Below, piece by piece: positions 14,965-27,354 of a stretch of 64,000 nt of DNA. The number at the start of each line of letters is the position of its first letter. Within the stretch, counting starts at the first letter, position 1. Made by a program: the position numbers and the translations under genes. A model generated the notes under the pieces. The model made no database searches. It was not told the DNA's origin and worked only from the letters and a program-made list of their open reading frames with translations. Source of the DNA: Thiothrix winogradskyi (GTDB lineage: Bacteria; Pseudomonadota; Gammaproteobacteria; Thiotrichales; Thiotrichaceae); NCBI RefSeq assembly GCF_021650935.1, contig NZ_CP091244.1, forward strand, positions 3,720,001 through 3,784,000, in the 5' to 3' direction.

Positions 14965-15013
14965 TTGGTATCTCAGTTAGGGGTTAGTCGAGATACCAAC
15001 AATAATACCAACA
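14965..15013. promoter_or_regulatory. Integrase upstream region: inverted repeat and paired arm-type sites
   Basis: TTGGTATCTC (14965-14974) and GAGATACCAA (14990-14999) are exact inverted copies 15 bp apart, directly before the integrase start. TACCAACA follows at 14994 and 15006, the same paired spacing as at the left end. A 22-bp block here (14978-14999) recurs at 36-57. This is probably the integrase promoter with integrase or excisionase binding sites. Confidence 0.6.
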
Positions 15014-15039
15014 ATTGAATGCGCTTCAGTGCACCATGC

Positions 15040-15120
15040 TGATACAACCTGATACAAGGTTATGGGCTAAGAATGGCTTGGGATAAGGGTTTGTGAGCCG
15101 TGATGATACAGGCTGATACA
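15040..15120. repeat. Two pairs of TGATACA repeats next to attR
   Basis: TGATACA starts at 15040, 15050, 15104 and 15114, that is two pairs each with 10-bp spacing. The last copy abuts the attachment core at 15120. They may be excisionase or accessory factor sites. Confidence 0.6.
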
Positions 15121-15140
15121 AGGAAATGGAGGCTGAACTC
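15120..15140. repeat. attR: right 21-bp attachment core, in the tRNA-Cys 3' end
   Basis: This copy is identical to 75-95. It contains the last 14 bases of the tRNA-Cys gene, so the gene remains intact after integration. Confidence 0.88.
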
Positions 15141-15200
15141 AGAATCGAACTGAGGTACTTGGATTTGCAATCCAGTGCATTACCACTATGCTATTCAGCC
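15127..15200 (-). tRNA. tRNA-Cys (GCA anticodon)
   Basis: The 74-nt cloverleaf has a 7-bp acceptor stem GGCTGAA/TTCAGCC, the loop with anticodon GCA, a GTTCGATTC T-loop and an encoded CCA. Its 3' end is the integration site of the element at 75-15140. Confidence 0.95.
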
Positions 15201-15233
15201 TTAGTTGTGGGTGGAACCACTGTGCAGAAAAAT

Positions 15234-15308
<75 letters not shown>

Positions 15309-15359
15309 GTATTGACTTGTTACAAAAAGCACGGATGGTATGCGTACTTTTTTTGAATT

Positions 15360-15434
15360 TGGAGCGGGAAACGAGGCTCGAACTCGCGACCCCAACCTTG
15401 GCAAGGTTGTGCTCTACCACTGAGCTATTCCCGC
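15360..15434 (-). tRNA. tRNA-Gly (GCC anticodon), copy 2
   Basis: It is the same as copy 1 except for an A28-T42 pair in the anticodon stem. The two genes are separated by 51 bp and are probably co-transcribed with tRNA-Cys. Confidence 0.95.
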
Positions 15435-15506
15435 TGAACAGGTTGCGAATAATAAAGATCAGCGCTTATCCTGTCAACCTGTGAAGCTGTTTTTTTTACA
15501 GCGACA

Positions 15507-18923
<3,417 letters not shown>

Positions 18924-18927
<4 letters not shown>

Positions 18928-19703
18928 GCGCCCGCCTCCCATGCGGCTTCAAATGCTTGTAAATGTTCCTTGCCGGAATGCTGTAAATGTTTGCGCACTA
19001 ATTCGCACTCGCTGTTGTATTTGTCAATGAGAATATGCCCGCGCATCAATTGGAAACGCAAGTAAACCAACCAGGTATTCAACACATCGGTTTCGCAGTA
19101 GTTGCGGATGTCGACGAGTTTACCTTCTTGGTACGCATCCCACACTTTCGAGCCATCCATGCCCATCTTGCCGGGGAAACCGAACAGCGAAGCGAGTTCG
19201 TCCAATGGCGCATTGGCGCGTCCGCTGTAAAGTGCCAGCAAATCCATCAGATCGGTGTGGCGGGTGTGGTAGCGGCTGATGTAATTATTCCACTTAAAGC
19301 TGCTATCGTCTTCGCCCATGTCCCAGTAGCGCGGGGCGGAAATCTTGTGTTTCATGGCGCGGTAGTGGATCACGGGCAGGTCGAAACCGCTGCCGTTCCA
19401 GGACACGATGGTGGGGGTATAGCGGTCGATGCCATCGAAAAAGCGTTGCAGGATTTCTTTTTCATCGGCGGATTCGTCGCCCAATGTCCAGACTTTGAAG
19501 TCGTCGCCTTTGCCACGGAAAGTGACGGAAATCGCGACAATCTGATGCAGGTGGTGCGCGAGAAACTCTGAGCCAGTTTTCTGGAACCGCAAGTGGTACA
19601 TGGCTTTGGCAATGCCGTCAGCGTCGAGGTCGCCGAGCTTGTAGAGTTTGCGCCCGCCTTCAATGTCGGGGATAGTTTCGATGTCGAAGACTAAAGTGTT
19701 CAT
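18924..19703 (-). CDS. Predicted 3'-5' exonuclease related to the PolB exonuclease domain (259 aa)
   Basis: The start MNTLVFDIETIPD carries the first acidic motif of DEDD exonucleases (D-x-E), then TIVSWNGSGFDLPVIHYRA is the second and the region CETDVLNTWLVYLRF the third. This matches the DNA_pol_B_exo2 family. Both ends overlap neighbours by ATGA (jetD upstream, rlmD downstream), so it is translated as part of that operon. Its adjacency to rlmD is probably ancestral; a role with JetD is possible but not shown. Confidence 0.87.
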
Positions 19704-20890
19704 GTCTGGAAATTCCTTGTTGTTAATTGCTCCCTGATAGTCGCCATCGGGATGCGTTCCTGTTCCAACCGCTGGTGGGTTTGTTGCAAGTGCTGGTAAA
19801 CGGCGGCTTCTTCCGGCTGCAAGTGCTGGAGTATATCAGTACAGCGGGCATTTTCCGGCTCTTCGACGCATAAATGCGCGTATTGCTGCAAGGTTTCCGC
19901 ATCCATCAACAGGGATTGGGTGTGCGGAAAATAGCGACGCATCCGTGACAGGATCGAGAAGCCGTGGGTGTCGAGGTCGCCCCAATAAATCAGCGGACGA
20001 TTATGCAGCCAGGGGATTTCTGCCAAAGCATCCACGCCGTAGCCAAGACCGAAAATCACGATGGCTTGTGGCGTGGCGGGAAAGCTCAAGCCGTTGGTTT
20101 TGTTTTCGGTGACAAACACGCGCTGGCAGGGGATTTCCCATTGCGCCAATTGCGATAGCGGCAGGCTGACATCGGTTATGCCTGCCACGGGGCTGAGGGC
20201 TGTATCCAGCAAGCGCAGGCGCAGCAGCGGCTCGTCGTATTTCAATCCATAGCGACGCTCGAAACCGTATTGGCGCAAGCCGGTGCTATCGGTATCGATG
20301 GCTGATTGCGGCAACACGGCATCCAGCAATTCGCTCAAAATCGCTTTATGTTGCCCGATAAATTTGCTGTCCACACCGGGAATATCGAGTTCGCGCAGGT
20401 AACGTTCGGGACGCGGCTGGTGCAGGAAATAGCGGCATACTGACAGCAAGGCAGGCCAGACTGAGGCGTGTTCCATCAGTTTGGTGGGGTATTTCAGCAA
20501 CCATGCGCGTAGCACTGGGAATTCGGCGGCGGTTTCTAATCCGATTTGGTACAGGGTTGGAAATGCCTGTTTTTTCTGGATGAAGCGTAGCAAGTCATCG
20601 CGGGTGTCGAAGCTGATTGTGTCCGGCAGCAGTTGTGTGCCGAGTTGGCGGTGCTGCACTTCGCGGTAGCCGATGCGGTAGCCGTAGCCTTTTACCTCAA
20701 CGCTGGCTTGTTTGAGAGTGGTGATCCAGCCGCGCACTTGGGCGAACTGTTCTATCTGTGCGCTGGCGTTTGGCTTGCGGAAGGGGATTTCCCATGGGAA
20801 CAGCTCGCCTGCTGCCCATGCGTCTTGCAGGATGCGCCCGCTGTCCCAGAGTTTTTGGGCTTTGGTGCGGATGTCGGCGGGGGTGATCAT
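19700..20890 (-). CDS. jetD: Wadjet nuclease subunit JetD (396 aa, DUF3322 + DUF2220)
   Basis: JetD is the toprim-fold nuclease that cuts circular DNA captured by the JetABC SMC complex. The N-terminal part (residues 1-190: GELFPWEIPFRKP, VEVKGYGYRIGYREV, RYLRELDIPGVDSKFI) fits DUF3322. The C-terminal part has the toprim-like ENKTNGLSFPATPQAI and IYWGDLDTHGFSILSRMR segments with the acidic DLDTHG motif. Length is normal and no defect is seen. The gene lies 7.5 kb from jetC. It overlaps the Trypco1 gene upstream by ATGA and the exonuclease gene downstream by ATGA. Confidence 0.9.
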   Translation of the reverse strand: MITPADIRTKAQKLWDSGRILQDAWAAGELFPWEIPFRKPNASAQIEQFAQVRGWITTLKQASVEVKGYGYRIGYREVQHRQLGTQLLPDTISFDTRDDLLRFIQKKQAFPTLYQIGLETAAEFPVLRAWLLKYPTKLMEHASVWPALLSVCRYFLHQPRPERYLRELDIPGVDSKFIGQHKAILSELLDAVLPQSAIDTDSTGLRQYGFERRYGLKYDEPLLRLRLLDTALSPVAGITDVSLPLSQLAQWEIPCQRVFVTENKTNGLSFPATPQAIVIFGLGYGVDALAEIPWLHNRPLIYWGDLDTHGFSILSRMRRYFPHTQSLLMDAETLQQYAHLCVEEPENARCTDILQHLQPEEAAVYQHLQQTHQRLEQERIPMATIREQLTTRNFQT

Positions 20891-21267
20891 GCACTTTTCT
20901 TCGGGGAAAACTCCACGGTCACATTGACTGAGCCTTCGGCTTTGCCACTGGTGATGAAGGGAATGCCAGCTTCACCGCCGAGGGTAATGCCGAACTCCAG
21001 CGTTACCTTGTCCACATTGCCGAAGGCGGAGTCTTGCAGGGCTTTGGCGGCAGTATCGGACATGGCGCGGATGACATCACCGAGTTTGCCCACGGCTTTA
21101 TGGGCTTGGGTTGCCAAGCCTCTGGTGGTGTCGCCTTTGCGTTCAAAACCACCGCCGCGTGTGACGGGTTGTGTATCTGACGGAGTATCGGCAAAGGTGA
21201 TGTTTTCATTCACTTGCACGTATACCCATTGCCCGTTTTCTAATTCCATTGCTTTTAGCGTTGCCAT
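20887..21267 (-). CDS. Trypco1-domain protein (CU044_2847 type, 126 aa)
   Basis: The protein begins MATLKAMELENGQWVYVQVN, has a central helix KAVGKLGDVIRAMSDTAAKA and ends in a strand-rich FGITLGGEAGIPFITSGKAE followed by VNVTVEF. This fits the Trypco1 (trypsin-co-occurring) domain found with proteases and nSTAND ATPases in bacterial conflict systems. It faces the caspase-nSTAND gene across 74 bp, its probable partner. AAAGG lies 9 bp before the ATG. Its stop overlaps jetD by ATGA, so jetD expression may depend on it. Confidence 0.8.
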   Translation of the reverse strand: MATLKAMELENGQWVYVQVNENITFADTPSDTQPVTRGGGFERKGDTTRGLATQAHKAVGKLGDVIRAMSDTAAKALQDSAFGNVDKVTLEFGITLGGEAGIPFITSGKAEGSVNVTVEFSPKKSA

Positions 21268-21341
21268 TCGATTTACCTTTTGTCGTGTGGAGTTTTCATA
21301 CTACCATAGGGGCGTTTGCTGCTACAGAGAGTCCCCTGCCT

Positions 21342-23506
21342 ATGTCGCGCCGTATCGCCTTGATTGTTGGTGTCAGCCAGTATGACAAATCCCGTACCGG
21401 GTTGGATAGCCTCGCCGCGCCTGTTAATGATGCGCAGCGGGTTTATGAGGTGTTGGCGGAATACGGTGGTTTTGATGAGCTTTATCCGTTACCACTGGCA
21501 AAGGGTGAAGTAGACCGTTCAGGTTGGGTAACGGCGCAAGAATTGCGTGCCAAGCTGCATGAGGTGTTGAACCCGCAGTTGGCGGATGAGGTGGAGCTGG
21601 CGGTGTTCTACTTTTCCGGGCATGGCGTGAATCCCGACGGGCAAGTGGCGTATTTGTCCGCCAGTGACAAGCCGTTGGCGGTTGCCATTTCCCATATCGC
21701 CAAGCTGGCGAAGCACAGCGCGGTCAAGAATATTTGCATCTGGCTGGACTGCTGCCACAGCGGGGAAATGCTGGAATTTTCCGATTTGACTGACAAAGGG
21801 TTTTGCGTGGTGGCGGCATCCCATGCGGATGGGGAAGCCCTTGCCGCTGATGGCAACAGTCTGCTGACCAACCTGCTGTGTGAGGCGTTGACACCACTGA
21901 ATGGCAACCCTCCAGAAATCAGGGTGATGGATTTCATCCAGACGATTGCCGCCAATGGTAAAAACTTGCCGCAACAGGTCGTCTGTCTGGCACGGGGCAA
22001 CACGGCGTTTACCCTGACCCAGTTTCACGGCGAAACAACGGTCACGTCAGCGTATCCGCCGGATTACCCACCGTACAAAGGTTTGTTGACCTTCACCAAG
22101 GACGACAGCCCATTCTTCTTCGGGCGTGACGGCATGATCCAGCAATTGCTCGACAAGCTCAGTGCCAGCCGTTTTGTACCGCTGCTGGGAGCTTCGGGCA
22201 GTGGTAAGTCGTCGCTGGTGCTGGCGGGCTTGTTGCCGAAATTGCCGGAAAGCGATTGGCAGGTGTTAGTGATGCGCCCGACTGCCCAGCCGTTGCAGAA
22301 CTTGCGGGATACACTGGTGCGCGGTTTTCCTGATGCGCAGGTCGGCACGCTGGCGAGTGGTGCGGATTTGCAGCGTGAGGTGTTACGGCTGGTCACAGCA
22401 GGCAAACGGCTGCTGCTGGTGATTGACCAGTTTGAGGAAGTGTTCACCGAATGCCGCGATGATACGGTGCGGGCGGCGTTTTTCGCCTGCCTGCTGGAAG
22501 CCTTGGATGACGACAATCCGCTGCATCTGGTGCTGACCTTGCGGGCGGATTTTCTGGGGCATTGCACCGAACAGGCATACTCCGGGCTGGGGCAACGCCT
22601 GCAACACCACGCGCTGCTGCTGGTTGCGCCCACGGCGGGCGAGTTGCGCGAAGCCATCACCCATCCGCTGGCACTGGTGGGGATGCGCTGCGAACAGGTG
22701 CTGGAAGACGAACTGGTTGACCAGACCCTGCACGCCAAGGGCAGCTTGCCGCTGTTGCAATACGTGCTGGAAAAACTCTGGCAGTCCGCAAGGCAGGAAC
22801 GCAGCCGCGAACTGACGCTGGCGATGTACCAGCAATTGGGCGGGCAACACGGCGGCGGTTTGCGTGGTGTGCTGAACGAAAAAGCCGATGCGTTTTACCA
22901 GCAACTCGAACCCCAACAGCAACGCCTGATGGAATGGCTGATGGTCGAACTCACCCAAGTCGGCGACGGGCAGGACGACATGCGCCGCACCGTCACCCTG
23001 CAAGAACTCCACAACCGCCAACCGCAATACACCGAAGCCCTCGATGCACTGCTGGTGCAACTGGTCACGCACGAACGGCTGCTGACTCAAGACCACGACG
23101 ACCACGGGCAAGCTACCGTCACCGTGGCGCACGAAGCCCTGATCCGTGATTGGCAACGGCTACGTGGCTGGCTGGAAAGCAACCGCGAAATCAAAAGCTG
23201 GCGTACAAGGCTAGAGGCTGATATTGCCGACTGGGAAAAAACTGGCGGCAGCTTGTTGCGGGATGGACGGCTGATAAAAGCAGACGAAATGCTTACTCGT
23301 TACCCTGATTCTTTACTAATTGGGCAACAAGAAAGAAAGTTTATTAACGCCAGTCAACAACAACAATATCGAGAAAAAGAAGAAGCTCAACGACGACAAC
23401 AAGTTGTAGAAACAGCATTGCAAGAAGCTCAAAGGCACTCCAAAATCGCACTAATAGGAAAACTTATTAATCAGGCAACTTCAATCATACATTCACCATC
23501 ATTGGC
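21342..23506 (+). pseudogene. Caspase-nSTAND-WD40 gene, 5' part (disrupted by an IS)
   Basis: Start at ATG 21342 (MSRRIALIVG). A caspase-like peptidase domain comes first, with His94 in YFSGHGVN and Cys138 in WLDCCHSGEM. An nSTAND ATPase follows, with Walker A GASGSGKSS (283-291) and Walker B LLLVIDQFEE (357-366), then winged-helix and helical linkers to about residue 720. At 23507 an insertion sequence interrupts the frame; the stub ends at a stop at 23528 (728 aa). Joining 23506 to 25117 restores one frame of 1341 aa ending in WD40 repeats. Such proteins are thought to trigger proteolysis-driven cell death on sensing infection. The stub might retain an active protease without its sensor. 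Confidence 0.88.
23498..23506. repeat. Target-site duplication of the IS, left copy (9 bp)
   Basis: ATCATTGGC is repeated at 25108-25116, on the other side of the IS. Confidence 0.88.
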
Positions 23507-25107
23507 CAGCAATTCCCGCCGATCTTAAAATGACTGTATAATCATGGTCTTGTAAAACGAGTCACTGTGCAACGAAATGCCTGCAAAACCACCTCCCCTG
23601 CCTCTTGTTGGTAGCCTGAAGCTACGCAAGACCCTCTCAGTCCCCGGATTGCTGGAACGTGTGCGCGGCTGTTTCAGTGAAGTCACTGACCACCGCAAAA
23701 CCAAACCCGACTATCCCTTGGTTGACGTGCTGATGTCAGGGCTTGCCCTATTTTCGTTGAAAGACGGCTCACTGTTGCAGTTTGACAAACAGCGCGGGGA
23801 CAAGGCACGACGGCACAACCTGAAAACCCTGTTTGGCATCCCCGATGCTCCCTGTGACAGCCAAATGCGCACGGTATTGGACGGGGTAAAACCGCAGCGT
23901 CTGCGCCCGGTGTTCCGCGCCATCCATCAGGAACTGCAACGGCAAGGCATACTGGAAGGCTACCGTTTTCTCAGGAAAGTATTTAGTCAGTATTGATGGA
24001 ACAGGTATTTTTAGCTCTGGGGCTATCTCTTGCCCGGATTGTTGCATTAAGACACACAAGGACGGACGTGAGGAGTATTACCACCAGATGCTGGCGGCAG
24101 TGCTGGTTCACCCTGACAAGAATACCGTATTACCCTTTTTCCAGAGGCCATCACCAAGCAGGATGGCAGCAAGAAAAATGATTGCGAACACAATGCCTCT
24201 AAACGGCTCATCCCCCAGTTGCGCCAAGACTTCCCGCGCATGGAGATGATCCTGCTGCAAGATGCCCTTTCCTGCAATGCACCGCACATCCGTCTTCTGA
24301 AGTCAAACGGTTACAGCTTTATCATTACCGCCAAAGCCCGTAGTGGCAGCCTATTACTGAAGACGGTATTGGACGGGTTAGCCAATGGCAGTACCCAAGA
24401 ATTGGCAGGCACGACGAGCAAAAAGTTACGGTGTGGCTACCGTTATGCCAACGACATCCCGCTCAACCATGCCAACCAAGACGTGCGGGTCAACTACATC
24501 GACTATTGGGAGGAACGCCCCGACGGTACAACCTTTATCTATGACTGCGTGACTGACATCCCCCTCACCGCCGACAACGTGGCGGATGTGGTACGCGCAG
24601 GCCGTTCCCGCTGGAAGGTGGAGAACGAAACCTTTAACACCCTTAAAAACCTCGGTTACAACCTCGAACATAATTACGGTCATGGCAAGCAACATCTTTC
24701 CACTGTGTTCGCCACCCTGATGATGTTGGCCTTCCTGATCGACCAGATTCAGGAAGCTTGCTGCCAGTACTTCCAAGCCGCCCGCACCCGCTTACAGAGC
24801 CGTACCGCATTGTGGGAGAAGATGCGTGGGATGTTCCGTGAGCATCTGATTAGCGATTGGGAGTCCTTCTATGCTGCCATCATTTGGGGTTATGAACATG
24901 CTGACCTGACACCCAAAGGCATTCGCAGCGGATGAAAATCAGGCTTGAGGGTACGCTGGGGTTTTCCAACAGGGTGTTGGGTTATGCAAAAGTCAGGCGG
25001 TATTCGGGCAGGCTTTCAGGGCTTGGAGGGTATGGTTGTGCCCGTAAAAATCAAAGCCCTCGCAGGTCTGCGAAGCTCTGATTACCGATGGATAGCGGGA
25101 ATTGCTG
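23507..25107 (+). mobile_element. Insertion sequence of 1601 bp with 13-bp terminal inverted repeats
   Basis: The ends are CAGCAATTCCCGC (23507-23519) and its complement GCGGGAATTGCTG (25095-25107). A 9-bp direct repeat ATCATTGGC flanks the element. It carries a single DDE transposase gene broken by two frameshifts. It sits between the ATPase and WD40 parts of the caspase gene. About 170 bp after the transposase (24936-25094) are non-coding. Confidence 0.92.
23577..24935 (+). pseudogene. DDE transposase with two frameshifts (ISNCY- or IS4-like, family uncertain)
   Basis: The first frame (from ATG 23577) runs to 23996 and carries the N-terminal domain (VTDHRKTKPDYPLVDVLMSG). The next part reads GKYLVSIDGTGIFSSGAISC in a second frame from about 23970, and the rest, from PEAITKQDGSKK near 24140 to the stop at 24935, in a third. 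The visible DDE-like residues are in SIDGTG, LLQDALSCN and SRWKVENETFNTLKN with GHGKQHLS. Each break is explained by the loss of one base, so the enzyme is probably inactive unless frameshifting occurs. Confidence 0.85.
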
Positions 25108-25116
25108 ATCATTGGC
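25108..25116. repeat. Target-site duplication of the IS, right copy (9 bp)
   Basis: ATCATTGGC matches 23498-23506. Removing the IS and one copy rejoins the codons for S-L-A-N-G in frame. Confidence 0.88.
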
Positions 25117-26977
25117 AAATGGTTATATTGAACATGCTTTATTGCTGACTGTACAAGCTTTCCGTTTGACGCAAGTCTTCCGTTTGAATGAACAATTCAC
25201 TGCCATACATGCAGCATTAAGTGATGAACTACAAAAAGTCGGGCATTTACGCCAAATATGTTACGGATATCAACACTCAGTTGCTACTGTTGCCTTCAAT
25301 TCTTGCTTTAATCCCTATGGACATAGTGCTCTAAAGAGACACTCGAATTCTGAGTTATTCAATGCTGTAACAGGCAAATCTATTGGGACGTTGCATGGGT
25401 CATTCAATGCTATAGCACTTAGTCCAGAAGGCAGACGTGTAATTAGTGGAGGAGAATACGGTGTTGTAAGTTTATGGGATATAGAAACCGGTCAGATTAT
25501 TGGTAAGTCATGGCATGGCAACGGTGACATTAATGCAGTGGCATTTAGCCCGAATGGTCATCATGTGATTACTGGAGGAGATAATAGAAATGTATATCTT
25601 TGGGATGCCTCTACAGGAAGACGTATTGGAGAATGGCAGGGACATAACGCTCCAATTACCTCCTTGGCATTTAGTCCCAACGGACAGTATGTCATCAGTG
25701 GTAGTAAAGATAATACCGTGCGACTATGGGACGCTGCGTCGGGACAATCTATTGGAGAGCCGTGGTGTGGGCATGAGAACATGGTCGAGGATGTTGCGTT
25801 CAGCCTAGATGGTAAATGTGTGGTTAGCGTGGGCAAAGATAAGACTTTGCGGCTGTGGAGTATGATTGCTGGGCAAATTCTTAATCAATCATGGGAAGGA
25901 CATGAAGAGGATGTTACTGCTGTGGCTTTCAGCCCAGATGGTCAATACATAATTAGCGGCAGCATGGATAAAACGTTGCAATTAAAAGATGCAGCAACAG
26001 GAGAATTGATCGGTCAACCATGGGTAGGACATAGAAGTTGGATTAGAACTGTGGCTTTCAGCCCGGATGGGAGGTATGTAATTAGTTGCAGTAGGGACGG
26101 CACATTGCGACTGTGGGATGTTGTAACTGGACAGACTATCGGTCAACCGTGGCAAGGTCATGAAAATCGAGAATATAGAAGCTCTATTGAATCAGTAGCA
26201 TTTAGCCCAGATGGTAGCCGCATAGTTAGTGGAAGTGCGGATGATACTTTGCAGTTGTGGAATACTGCAACGGGAAAACCTGTAGGCAATTTGTGGCTGG
26301 GACATCAAAAAGCAGTTAAATCCGTAGCTTTTAGTCCTGATGGACTAAGAGTTGTCAGTGGCAGTGATGATATGACGATTCGAGTATGGGATGTAGCGAG
26401 TGGAAAAACAATTGGTGAACCATGGGTTGGGCATCAAAATCAAATTAATACAGTAGCTTTTAGTCCTGATGGTCAGTATGTGGTCAGCGGGAGCAATGAT
26501 AGGACTTTGCGTCTGTGGAATGGAGTAACAGGACAGCCCATCGGTAAGCCATGGCGTGGACATAGCAGCTGGGTTAATGCAGTAGCTTTCAGTCCTGATG
26601 GTCAACGAGTAGTCAGCATGGGTAATACGACTTTGCGATTATGGCATGTTCCTACTGGAAAATCACTCGGTCAGCCATACCTAGCGCATGGAAAAAATCA
26701 ACTTGAGATTGGATTCGGTGAAATACTGGCTGCTGTGGCATTTAGCCCGAATGGTAAGTTCGTAGTCAGTGGAAGTAGGGATGAAATCGTGCGGCTATGG
26801 GATGTTGACCCCGAAAGCTGGGTAAAAAAAGCATGTTCTACAGCTAATCGTAATTTCAGCCTCGCCGAATGGCAACGCTTCATCGGCAATGCCTTGCCAT
26901 ACGAAAAAACCTGCCCGGATTTGCCTGCCCCAGGCGAACCCGGCTGGATAGAGCCGTATGCGCATCGCGGATATTGA
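25117..26977 (+). pseudogene. Caspase-nSTAND-WD40 gene, 3' part (eleven WD40 repeats)
   Basis: The frame is open right from the IS junction (first usable codon a TTG at 25112), without a natural start. After a linker come eleven WD40 repeats of about 42-48 residues with the pattern VAFSPDGxxVVSGSxDxTLRLWD, about residues 800-1290 of the rejoined protein. The tail (SLAEWQRFIGNALPYEKTCP) is the usual end of this family. The DNA here is more A+T-rich than the caspase and ATPase part, pointing to a separate origin of the sensor. The repeats form a propeller, or one and a half, presumed to bind the trigger. Confidence 0.87.
25406..26811 (+). repeat. Tandem WD40-coding repeats (period about 126-147 bp)
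   Basis: Eleven units each contain a version of GTGGCATTTAGCCCNGATGG. Units near 26325, 26454 and 26580 share long near-identical DNA (GTAGCTTTTAGTCCTGATGG or one base different). Such similarity allows gain, loss or exchange of blades by recombination. Confidence 0.85.
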
Positions 26978-27047
26978 GCTTGTTGACCAGCACCGAACTG
27001 TTCGGGTAACAATCCGGGGCTTGGCTGACACCGTACTTATCCGACAT
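26961..27047 (-). pseudogene. Truncated Fic-family toxin gene (N-terminal 29 codons)
   Basis: The frame starts at ATG 27047, overlapping the YhfG-like stop by 11 bp. It reads MSDKYGVSQAPDCYPNSSV followed by LVNKLNIRDA, the well-known beginning of Fic proteins encoded beside YhfG. After about 26961 the similarity ends where the WD40 gene begins on the other strand, and the catalytic HPFxxGNGR motif is absent. The gene was probably cut by arrival of the caspase module. Confidence 0.78.
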
Positions 27048-27222
27048 ACCTTGCCTTGATTTGGGCAATGCGGCTTTCAATGTCTTGCGGGGAAAGCAGA
27101 GGGGCTTGTTCGTCCAAATGCGTTTGGCTTGAAGGCGCAAACCCTTCCAGCCGCAAACTGGCACGGTAGTTACGGCGGCGAATTTGCCGGAAACGGGCGA
27201 GTTTTTTAGCCTGTGTCAGCAT
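27037..27222 (-). CDS. yhfG: YhfG-family protein, antitoxin partner of Fic (61 aa)
   Basis: Start at ATG 27222, with AAGGAA upstream. The sequence KLARFRQIRRRNYRASLRLEG, then LSPQDIESRIAQIKARYVG, matches E. coli YhfG, a small protein that binds and inhibits Fic. Its toxin gene is truncated directly downstream, so this is now an orphan antitoxin. Confidence 0.82.
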   Translation of the reverse strand: MLTQAKKLARFRQIRRRNYRASLRLEGFAPSSQTHLDEQAPLLSPQDIESRIAQIKARYVG

Positions 27223-27354
27223 GGATACGTTCCTTTGATATGATGAGCACATTGTAGCAAATTGCGGAATATTACCCTACCGGAAACATCCGAACTGAGG
27301 ACACCACGCTTTCCATGCTAGAATCCAACCATCACGCACCGAGAGGAAAGTGTC

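Larger units (their letters stand above)
75..15140. mobile_element. Integrated genetic element of about 15 kb in tRNA-Cys (P4-like satellite or small integrative element)
   Basis: The element is bounded by 21-bp direct repeats at 75-95 and 15120-15140. The tyrosine integrase gene is next to the tRNA end. The content is integrase, two toxin-antitoxin pairs, small HTH and Arc-type regulators, two unknown cargo genes, a run of small overlapping genes with two membrane proteins, an AlpA-like regulator and a toprim/helicase protein. No terminase, capsid, tail, relaxase or type IV secretion genes are seen. Integrase plus AlpA plus primase-helicase is the usual core of P4-type satellites, but helper dependence cannot be judged from sequence alone. 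Almost all genes are on the minus strand; only 7968-8201 and 10791-11588 run the other way. Confidence 0.87.

Noticed and set aside
1..15140. Complete prophage or conjugative element
   Set aside because: No terminase, capsid, tail, lysis, relaxase or type IV secretion genes were found in the bounded region.
22383..23156. 257-codon minus-strand frame opposite the caspase gene
   Set aside because: Antisense shadow; histidine- and glutamine-rich low-complexity translation without motifs.
25406..26811. CRISPR-like or satellite repeat array
   Set aside because: The regular repeats are WD40 codons in one open frame, with period 126-147 bp and variable spacers that are coding.
25112..26977. Independent WD40-only gene with a TTG start
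   Set aside because: The TTG lies in the IS target duplication and has no ribosome site; the frame joins exactly with the caspase part when the IS is removed.
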